Shown in pieces: positions 51,383 to 59,000 of a stretch of 64,000 bases of DNA (its first letter is position 1; the number at the start of each line of letters is the position of its first letter). The notes under the pieces were generated by a model. That model was not told the DNA's origin. It did no database searches and was given only the letters and a program-made list of their open reading frames with translations. This DNA is from JAFGCL01 sp964423835. Lineage in GTDB: Bacteria > Chloroflexota > Dehalococcoidia > UBA2247 > RBG-13-53-26. The stretch lies in NCBI GenBank assembly GCA_964423835.1, contig CAYRGJ010000015.1, positions 1-64,000 of the forward strand, read 5' to 3'. A program made the position numbers and the translations under genes.

Positions 51383-52701
51383 CGGCCCTTCCACCACTCT
51401 CGGATCCGGGCCGCGATCTCCTTCTCGAAGCCCAGGTCCCCGGGATGATAGTACACCCGGCCCCGCAGCGCGTCCGGCAGGTTCTGCTGCTCCACGAAGT
51501 GCCCCTCGTAGTCGTGAGCGTACTTGTAGCCCTGGCCGTACCCCACGTCGCGCATCAGCGCCGTCTCCGGATTGCGCAGGTGCAGCGGCACCGGCTGGTA
51601 GCCGCTGCGCCTGATCTCCTCCTGCACCTCCGAGTAGGCCCGGTACAGTGAGTTGCTCTTGGGCGCGGTGGCCAGGTAGACCACGGCCTCGGCCAGGGCC
51701 AGGTTTCCTTCCGGCAGGCCCACGAAATGCACCGCCTGCTGCGCCGCCACCGCCACCTGCAGCGCCCGCGGATCGGCCAGGCCGACGTCCTCGGAAGCGA
51801 ACCGGATCAAGCGGCGGACGATGTACAGGGGGTCCTCCCCCGCTTCCAGCATCCGCCCCAGCCAGTAAAGGGCCGCATCCGGATCAGATCCCCGCAGTGA
51901 CTTGTGCAGGGCGGAGATCTGGTTGAAATGCTCCTCGCCGGAGCGGTCGTACTGCAGGGCCCGGTGCTGCAGGGCATCCTCCATGGCCGCCAGCGTGATC
52001 CGCCTCCTCCCGCCTCCGTCCGGACGCGTGGTCAGGGCGGCCAGCTCCAGGGCGTTGAGCGCGATCCGGGCATCGCCATTGGAGACCGCCAGCAGGTGCG
52101 CCAGGGCGTCCTCATCCAGATCGACGCTCAGCCTGGCCAGACCCCGCTCCGGGTCCTCCAGCGCCCGCTTCACCAGGATGCCCACCTGGTCGGCCGACAA
52201 CGCCTTCAGGGTGAACACCCGGCAGCGGGAGAGCAGCGGCGCGATGACCTCGAAGGAGGGGTTTTCCGTGGTGGCGCCGATGAGGGTGATGGTCCCGTCC
52301 TCCACGTACGGCAGGATGGCATCCTGCTGGGCCTTGTTGAAACGGTGTATCTCGTCGATGAAAAGGACGGTCCGCTTCCGCTCCATCCCCCGCCGCTGCT
52401 TCGCCTCTTCGATCACCCGCCGCAGGTCGGCCACGCCGGAGCTGACCGCCGAAACCGGGCTGAAGTGCGACCTGGTGACGGCGGCGATGACATTGGCCAG
52501 GGTGGTCTTGCCGCTGCCCGGCGGGCCCCAGAGGACCATGGACGACAGCTGGTCGGACTCGATGCTCTTGCGCAGCACCCGGCCCTCGCCCACCAGGTGC
52601 TCCTGGCCGACGAACTCCGCCAGGGTGCGCGGCCGCATCCTGGCTGCCAGCGGCGCCTCCTGCCGTAACAGAGCCTGGCGCTGATGCTCGAAAAGGTCCA
52701 T
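51376..52701 (-). CDS. rarA: Replication-associated recombination protein A (MgsA/RarA)
   Basis: A 441-residue AAA+ ATPase that acts at stalled replication forks. RPRTLAEFVGQEHLVG, Walker A VLWGPPGSGKTTLA, Walker B VLFIDEIHRFNKAQQD, sensor 1 GATTENPSFEV, and the C-terminal tetramerisation domain (EDVGLADPRALQVAVAA, PVPLHLRNPETALM, GRVYYHPGDLGFE). The length is normal. It ends inside an 18-base repeat array. The start ATG follows the transglutaminase gene by 7 bases. Confidence 0.95.
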   Translation of the reverse strand: MDLFEHQRQALLRQEAPLAARMRPRTLAEFVGQEHLVGEGRVLRKSIESDQLSSMVLWGPPGSGKTTLANVIAAVTRSHFSPVSAVSSGVADLRRVIEEAKQRRGMERKRTVLFIDEIHRFNKAQQDAILPYVEDGTITLIGATTENPSFEVIAPLLSRCRVFTLKALSADQVGILVKRALEDPERGLARLSVDLDEDALAHLLAVSNGDARIALNALELAALTTRPDGGGRRRITLAAMEDALQHRALQYDRSGEEHFNQISALHKSLRGSDPDAALYWLGRMLEAGEDPLYIVRRLIRFASEDVGLADPRALQVAVAAQQAVHFVGLPEGNLALAEAVVYLATAPKSNSLYRAYSEVQEEIRRSGYQPVPLHLRNPETALMRDVGYGQGYKYAHDYEGHFVEQQNLPDALRGRVYYHPGDLGFEKEIAARIREWWKGRK

Positions 52702-52708
52702 GGTTTGC

Positions 52709-53362
52709 CTACGGATGACGGCCCAGGCGCCTCACCTTGTCCAGCTCAACGTTCGCCCGGGCGAAGATCAGGTCCCGGTCCTCCCGTACCCGGCGGCCCT
52801 CCTGCCGTTCCCTGGCCCATTCGTCGATGGAGGCCAGGATGTCATAGTGCACCGCGCCCCGGGCATCGGCCACCGGGACCCGCTCCAGGGGTATGCCCAG
52901 CTTCCGCAGGCCGTTCTCAAAACAGGTGTCCCGTGAGGGATCGTACACCCGCCAGCCCCCCAGGTAGGCCTCGCACTGAACGTGGTCCTGCACCGGGGGA
53001 ATGCTGCCGAACTGGGCCGCCAGGGCTCGGTTCTGGCCCATCACCTGCTTCAGGAGGCGCCGTTCCGCCTTGATCTTGAATATGCGGTACCTGGCCGGTA
53101 TCGACAGCGCCCGGGACATGGCCACCAGCAGGTTGGTCTTGCCGGAGCACATGCCCCAACCCTTGGCCAGGGTGATGGAGGCCTTAACATCCCAGTCCTC
53201 CAGGCCGTAGGGCAGCTCCCGGACGAAATCGAAGATCCTCTCGAACTTCCGCTGGTTGTCGGAGCATTCCCGAACCAGCCGGGCCGCCCGGTCCCGGATG
53301 GCGCTGCTGGTGTCAAAGTCGCAGAGCTGCGTCGCCCGGAGAAACTCCTCGATGCGCTCCAT
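52709..53362 (-). CDS. Transglutaminase-like domain protein
   Basis: A 217-residue cytosolic protein with a transglutaminase/protease-like core: Cys in KGWGMCSGKTNLLVAMSRAL, His in QDHVQCEAYLGGWRVYDPS and the following Asp. The N-terminal helical part (CDFDTSSAIRDRAARLV) is typical of a prokaryotic subgroup. The ATG at 53362 is preferred over a longer frame to 53419 because a promoter with a 17-base spacer ends 6 bases before it. No Shine-Dalgarno site at normal spacing is present. The iterated palindrome array lies just upstream. Confidence 0.82.
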   Translation of the reverse strand: MERIEEFLRATQLCDFDTSSAIRDRAARLVRECSDNQRKFERIFDFVRELPYGLEDWDVKASITLAKGWGMCSGKTNLLVAMSRALSIPARYRIFKIKAERRLLKQVMGQNRALAAQFGSIPPVQDHVQCEAYLGGWRVYDPSRDTCFENGLRKLGIPLERVPVADARGAVHYDILASIDEWARERQEGRRVREDRDLIFARANVELDKVRRLGRHP

Positions 53363-53368
53363 GATTTG

Positions 53369-53397
53369 ATTATGACCACTCCCGGGGCAATTGTCAT
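53369..53397 (-). promoter_or_regulatory. Promoter of the transglutaminase-like gene, predicted leaderless
   Basis: ATGACA (53397-53392, five of six), 17-base spacer, CATAAT (53374-53369, five of six). The -10 ends 6 bases before the A of the ATG at 53362, so the expected start site coincides with the start codon. Confidence 0.65.
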
Positions 53398-53432
53398 CCG
53401 GACAGGCCGCCCGGGTCACGGAGGGGGATCGC

Positions 53433-53558
53433 TCGACGCGTCAATGCCCGGTGCCTGATTGACGCGTCAATGCCCCGGTGCTTGATTGACGCATCAATGC
53501 CCAGTGCCCGATTGACACGTCAATGCCCCGGTGCGTGGTTGACGCATCACCTGCGCGG
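53433..53558. repeat. Iterated palindrome array, five units of 26-27 bases
   Basis: Units start at 53433, 53459, 53486, 53512 and 53539 (the last partial). Each carries a version of the 14-base palindrome ATTGACGCGTCAAT (perfect in unit 2, one or two changes in the others) followed by a GC-rich link such as GCCCCGGTGC. The array covers the htpX stop (53547-53549) and ends about 35 bases before the -35 of the transglutaminase promoter. It looks like a set of operator sites on one face-alternating spacing of about 2.5 helical turns. Confidence 0.88.
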
Positions 53559-54746
53559 AACCGAATTAACGGTGCCGCAGTGGGGGCACCGGATGGTGCC
53601 GGCCCGGTAGTTGGGGGGCACCCGGATCTTGGAGCCGCACTGGCAGTCCACCTCACCGTAGCGGCTCATCTTCCACATCAGGTCCGAGGTGTCCCTGACG
53701 CGCTCGATCTTCTCCGGCTCCGCCTCGACGGCGGAGGCCTGCCTGGCCGCTACGGCCGCCGGCGCTCCGGCCATCGCCGAGCGGGGCACCACGCCCTTGC
53801 TGCTCCGGGTTACCTGGCTGAAGGCTTCATTGTAGGCCGCCAGCGAAGCGCCTCCCATGCTGCGCAGGATCCGGACCCTCTCGCTAATGGGCGGGTGGGT
53901 GCTGGTCAGGTCCTCGGCCTGCCGCCCTTTCTTGCGGAACGGGTTGGCGGTGTACATGGGCGCGAAGGCGGCGTTGGCTGACTTCAACTCCACGGTGGAG
54001 CCGCCTATCTTCTCCAGTGCCGACGCCAGGCCCTCCGGGTAGCGGGTGTACAGCGCCCCAGAGGCATCCGCCAGGTACTCCCTCTTTCGGGAAACGGCGA
54101 AGTAGATCAGCTGCGCCAGTATGGGCGCCACGATGGCCAGGACGATGGCCACCAGTATGATGATGGCCGCGCCGCCTCCACCCCCGTCACGCCGGCGGCC
54201 GCCGCCGCCGAAGATAAGGATGCGGGTGCCGTACCAGGCCAGGATGACCACGGTGCCCAGGGTCACGCTGCAGAGGGTCATCAGCAGCACGTCCCGGTTC
54301 TTGATATGGGATATCTCGTGGGCCACCACGCCCTGCAGCTCGTCCCGGTTCATCTTCTGCAGCAGGCCGGAGGTGACGGTGACCGCCGCGTGTTTCGGAT
54401 CCCGGCCGGTGGCGAAGGCGTTGAGCGCCGGATCATCGATGATGTACACATCCGGCATCTTCTCCAGGCCGGAGGCGATCTTCATCTCCTCCACCACGTT
54501 CCACAGCCGGGGGTGATCGTCCGGGCCTATCTTCCTGGCCCCGGAGATGGCCAGGACCATGTTGCCGCCCTGGAAGTAGGCCAGCAGGTTCATGAAGAAC
54601 CAGATCACCAGGGCCACTATCAGGCCGGCCAGGCCATTGTCGGCAAACGCCCAGCCCAGCATGTACCCCAGCAGCAGCAGCACCAATGCCAGCCCTGCCA
54701 CCAGCAGCACTGACTTGATCTGGTTAGACCGTATCTGTTCCCACAT
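53547..54746 (-). CDS. M48-family membrane metalloprotease (HtpX-like) with C-terminal zinc ribbon
   Basis: A 399-residue membrane protease. Two N-terminal helices, then the zinc motif VVAHEISHIKNRD, two more helices and the third ligand Glu in KREYLADASGALYTRYPEG. Beyond about residue 300 is an extension not in classic HtpX, ending in a zinc ribbon (CQCGSKIRVPPNY... CPHCGTVNS). HtpX degrades misfolded membrane proteins under stress. LemA is encoded upstream, a common pairing. The stop is in the palindrome array. Confidence 0.9.
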   Translation of the reverse strand: MWEQIRSNQIKSVLLVAGLALVLLLLGYMLGWAFADNGLAGLIVALVIWFFMNLLAYFQGGNMVLAISGARKIGPDDHPRLWNVVEEMKIASGLEKMPDVYIIDDPALNAFATGRDPKHAAVTVTSGLLQKMNRDELQGVVAHEISHIKNRDVLLMTLCSVTLGTVVILAWYGTRILIFGGGGRRRDGGGGGAAIIILVAIVLAIVAPILAQLIYFAVSRKREYLADASGALYTRYPEGLASALEKIGGSTVELKSANAAFAPMYTANPFRKKGRQAEDLTSTHPPISERVRILRSMGGASLAAYNEAFSQVTRSSKGVVPRSAMAGAPAAVAARQASAVEAEPEKIERVRDTSDLMWKMSRYGEVDCQCGSKIRVPPNYRAGTIRCPHCGTVNSVPRR

Positions 54747-54763
54747 AGGCGGGCTGCTTCAGC

Positions 54764-55339
54764 CTACTTGAAGCTTACCTTGGGAACCTCCCTCTCCGCC
54801 TCGGTCTTGACCTCGAAGAACTCCTCAGTCTTGAAGCCGAAGATGCCGGCCACGATGTTGGAAGGCGCCATCTGGATCTTGTTGTTGTAGTTGAGCACCG
54901 CGTCGTTGTAGAACTGCCGGGAGAAGCTGATCTTGTTCTCGGTGGAGGTCAGCTCTTCCTGCAGGGCCAGGAAGTTCTGGTTGGCCTTCAGGTCCGGGTA
55001 TCTCTCCACCACCGCCAGCAGCCTGGACAGCGCCCCGCCGAGCTCACCCTCGGCCCTGGCCTGCTCGCCTACCCCCTTCCCCACGGCGCCCACGGCGATG
55101 TTGCGGGCCTGGGTGACCGCCTCCAGCGTCTGCCGCTCGTGCGCGGCGTAGCCCTTCACCGTCTCCACCAGGTTGGGAATGAGGTCGTGCCTTCGCTTGA
55201 GCTGGACGTCTATCTGGGCCCAGGCGTTCTTGGCCTGGTTGCGCAGCCGCACCAGGCCGTTGTAGGTCATGAACAGCCAGACCACGAAGATCACCAAGAG
55301 GACTGCTACGATGATGATCACAATCAATGCCACGCCCAT
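54764..55339 (-). CDS. LemA-family protein
   Basis: A 191-residue protein with one N-terminal membrane helix and a helical bundle (YNGLVRLRNQAKNAWAQIDVQLKRRHDLIPNLVETVKGYA, RFYNDAV-like RQFYNDAVLNYNNKIQMAP, and FGFKTEEFFEV). The ATG at 55339 has AGGAGG at 5-6 bases and is preferred over a GTG at 55345. It is followed by the HtpX gene, with which LemA is often paired; its function is not firmly known. Confidence 0.93.
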   Translation of the reverse strand: MGVALIVIIIVAVLLVIFVVWLFMTYNGLVRLRNQAKNAWAQIDVQLKRRHDLIPNLVETVKGYAAHERQTLEAVTQARNIAVGAVGKGVGEQARAEGELGGALSRLLAVVERYPDLKANQNFLALQEELTSTENKISFSRQFYNDAVLNYNNKIQMAPSNIVAGIFGFKTEEFFEVKTEAEREVPKVSFK

Positions 55340-55366
55340 AGTCACCTCCTAGCCAGTCGCTTACCG

Positions 55367-55780
55367 CTACTTCGCCTGGAAGGCCTCTCCCAGGAAGTTG
55401 ATCACCCGGCCCTGCTTGCCGGCCATGGCCCCTTTGCTGCGGAGCTGGCGCAGCAGCTGGCTGACCTCTCCGCTGTCGAACCAGATCCCGTCCTGCCCGG
55501 GGCAGACGTCCAGCAGCACCACCGGGTCGCTGCCGGCCTGGACCTTCTTCATCTTGCGGCGGCAGACGGGGCATCTCCTGGTCTTCTCGCGCACCGTGGC
55601 CTCCGGGAGGCCCATGATATCCGGCAGCGAGACGGCTTCGCCGTCGAGCGAGAGGCGCTCCGCCAGGAGCTCCAGCTCGCCGGCGTCAAACCAGATGCCG
55701 GAGCAATTGGTGCAGTAGTCAAGCTCGATCCGCTCGTACTCAACTACCGCCACGACGCCCTTGCAGGCCGGACACTCCAT
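55367..55780 (-). CDS. TFIIB-type zinc-finger protein
   Basis: A 137-residue soluble protein with two zf-TFIIB units: MECPACKGVVAVVEYERIELDYCTNCSGIWFDAGE, then after a short link CPVCRRKMKKV... DVCPGQDGIWFDSGEV. In the second unit the last cysteine pair is reduced (DVCPGQDG), so it may be degenerate. The ATG at 55780 is 28 bases after an extended -10 and has AGGAG at 9 bases. It leads the LemA-HtpX operon. Confidence 0.88.
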   Translation of the reverse strand: MECPACKGVVAVVEYERIELDYCTNCSGIWFDAGELELLAERLSLDGEAVSLPDIMGLPEATVREKTRRCPVCRRKMKKVQAGSDPVVLLDVCPGQDGIWFDSGEVSQLLRQLRSKGAMAGKQGRVINFLGEAFQAK

Positions 55781-55799
55781 CTCGTTCGCTCCTGCACCT

Positions 55800-55808
55800 A
55801 CTATACCA
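55800..55808 (-). promoter_or_regulatory. Extended -10 promoter for the zinc-finger/LemA/HtpX genes
   Basis: TGGTATAGT on the minus strand (55808-55800). The predicted start near 55793 leaves a 13-base leader with AGGAG, so this gene has a normal, short leader. Confidence 0.55.
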
Positions 55809-56057
55809 TGTCCGTAAAGCCGGCCCGCGCTCTCCACGAGGGGTTCGGGCGTGATGGGCCCAGGAGATATTTCCATTGACACGGGCCGTATAATGTACCT
55901 GCCTACGGCACTGCATTCTTGTGTCTCGGGCCAGGAGGCCTGCAGCGGGCGGTGCCCGTGTTCGGGCGCGGGTGTCTTGCTGAGCTGGCGGTTTCTGCTG
56001 GATCCCTCGCAACACGGCCGGTGGCCGGTAGAGGGCTATTGATGCGGTGAGGGGGAC

Positions 56058-59000
56058 ATGGGTCGCGGGGCAGATTCGGATCCATACAGGCGTCTCTTTG
56101 AGACGATGCTCGACGGCGCCGTGGTGGTGGACGCCACCACGCGCCGGGTGGTGCTGGCCAATGGGGGCGCCGCCCGTATCTTCGGATTCGCTTCAGCCGA
56201 TGCGCTGGTCGGCCTCGACCCCCTGGACTACGTACCGGCGCCGGACCGGGCTCGCGCCAGCGGGCTCCTGGCCGAGAGCGCCGATCGGCCCCTCGACTCC
56301 CCCATCGAGGTGAATCTGGTCACGGCGGACCAGAAGGAGGCCCGGGTCTCGGTGCACGCCGCGGCTATCGAGCATCAGGGCCGGAAGGCCTTTCTGGCCA
56401 CCTTCAGGGATATCACCGCCGAGAAGGCCAGGGACAGCGTCCTCATAGAGGTGGAGCAACGCTATCACCGCCTCTTCGATGGCATGCTCGACGGCGCCCT
56501 GGTCCTGGACATCGCCACCTTCCAGGTGGCCCTGGCCAACAGGGCCGCGGCCCGCATGTTCGGGTTCGACAGGCCCGAGGATATGGTGGGCCAGAACCCC
56601 CTGGACTTCATCCCCGAGGAAGACCGCAGCCGCATTGTCAACATGATCGCCACCAATATCGAAGGCAAGCACAAAGACCCCGCCGAGCTGCAGGTCATGA
56701 CCAGGGACAAGCGCCTCATCTGGGTCTCCGCCACCGCCACCGAGTTCCATCACGACGGCCGGTCGGCGGTCATCACCACCATGAGGGACATCACCGCCGA
56801 GAAGGCCAAGGACGCCGCGCTCAGGGTGGCCGAAGAGAGCAAGATGCAGCTCATCGAGGCCGCCAGCGAGGCCATCTACATCCTCCAGGACGGAAAGATC
56901 GCTTACGTCAACCCCGCCGGCGCCAGGGGGGCCGGCCTGCCCCAGGAAGACCTGGTGGGGCTGCCCTTCGTGGACCTGGTCCATCCGGACAGCCGGCAGC
57001 AGGTCGTCGAAAGGTACGAGAAGATCAGCGCCGGGCAGTTCTTCCCCGGGCTGACCACGGTGAAGGGCATGGACGCCCGGGGACAGGCCAGGTGGGCCAA
57101 CATCCAGGAGATCCCATACTCCTGGCAGGGCCGGCCGGCCATCATGTCCCTGATCTCGGACGTGACCGACAGGATACTGGCGGAGCAGTCGCTGAGACAC
57201 GAGGAAGAGCGCCTCCGGGCCATCATGGAAAACGCCTGGGACGGGGTGGCCATCTTCGACCAGGACTTCCGGGTCATGTTCGAGAGCCCTTCGCTGGCCA
57301 AGATGACGGGCTACTTCTCCGAGGAGTGGTCAGGGATCACTCCCGACAAGTTCCAGGTCCACCCCGATGACCTCCAGCACATGATGGCCCAGCTGGAGTT
57401 GCTGCGCAGCCGCCCCGGCGCCGTCATTCAGGATGTCGTCATCCGCTACCGGCACCGGGACGGATCCTGGCGCAACATGGAGGCCGCCGGTCGCAACCTC
57501 CTCGACGACCCCAAGGTCAACGGGATGGTGATCAATTTCCGGGATATCACCGAGAGGCAGAAGGCGGAGGAAGCCCTCAAGAGCCGGGAGGCGCTGCTCC
57601 GCGCCGTGGTGGAGAACGCCTGGGACGGCGTGGTCGTCTTCGACGAGGAGTTCCGGGTCGTTTTCGAGAGCCCCACGCTGCAGCGGATCACGGGCTACGC
57701 GCCCGTGGAGTGGACGGAGGCCCCGCCGGGCCAGTGGCCCATTCACCCCGACGACGTCCCGCTGGTGCTGCACACCCTGGACGCCATCAAGGAGCAGCCC
57801 GGCTCGACCGTGAGCAACGTCCGCATGCGTATCCAGCGCAAGGACGGCGCCTGGAGATGGATGGAGGCCAGCGCCACCAACCTGCTGCATGACCCCAGGC
57901 TGCGGGGGATCGTCTGCAACTTCCGCGATATCACCGAGGCCAGGGAGGCGGAGGAGTCGCTCCGGCAGAGCGAGGCCCTGCTCCGGAGCACCCAGGACCT
58001 GGCCATGGTGGGCGGATGGGACTACGACGTGGAGACGAAGCAGAGCCACTGGACCGACGAAACGTACCGCATTCACGAACTACCGAACCTGCCCGACATC
58101 GATCACCCGGCTGAGAGCCGCAAGTGCTACCCCCCCATGGACCGACAGGCACTCATTGAGGCCTTCCAGCGATGCCTGGATGACGGCGTGCCCTTCGACC
58201 TGGTGCTGCCCTTCATGACCTTCAAAGGCAACCGCCGCTGGGTCCGCACCACCGCCAAGGCCATACGTGACGGTGACCGCACCGTCCGGATAGTGGGCAA
58301 CATCGCTGACATCACCGAGAGGAAATCGGCCGAGGAGAGGCTGCTGGCCTCCGAAGAGAGGTACCGCAAGGTGGTGGAGACCGCCAGCGAGGCCATCGCG
58401 GTGCTTCAGGATGGCGTGATCAAGTACGCCAACCCCAAGACGGCCGCCGTCTCGGGCTACAGCGTCGCCGAGCTGACCCTCAAGCCCTTCCTGGAGCTGG
58501 TCCATCCCGACGACCGCAAGATGGTGGCCGACTACTATGTCACCAAGCAGCGCGGCCGTGAAGCCCCCAGCTCCTACCAGTTCCGGTTCGTGGACAAATC
58601 GGGCAACACCGGCTGGGCCGAGGCCAACGTGGCCCTCCTCATATGGGACGGCCGGCTGGCCACCCTGCTGCTGATGAACATCATCACCGAGCGCAAGACC
58701 ATCGAAGAGGCCCTGAAGGCCAGCGAGGAGCGCTTCCGCACCCTCATCGAGGAGTCCACCGACGCCATCGCCCTGCTGGATGCCTCCGGCAAGGTCCTCT
58801 ACCAGAGCCCCTCCATGGGGCAGGTCACCGGCTACCGGCCGGAGGACTGGAGCGGCAGCCCCGTCGAGGACTGGTTCCTTCATCCCGACGATATCCTGTC
58901 CATAGCCACGGCCTACGAGAGCGTCCTCAGGGAGCCCAATGCCACCATGTCCGGCCTGACCGCCCGCTTCAAGCACGCCGACGGCACCTGGCACACCCTG

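Noticed and set aside
55876..55894. TTGACA and TATAAT upstream of the PAS gene
   Set aside because: The two boxes are only 7 bases apart, so they cannot be a -35/-10 pair; TATAAT alone has no extended -10 and lies 160 bases from the start.
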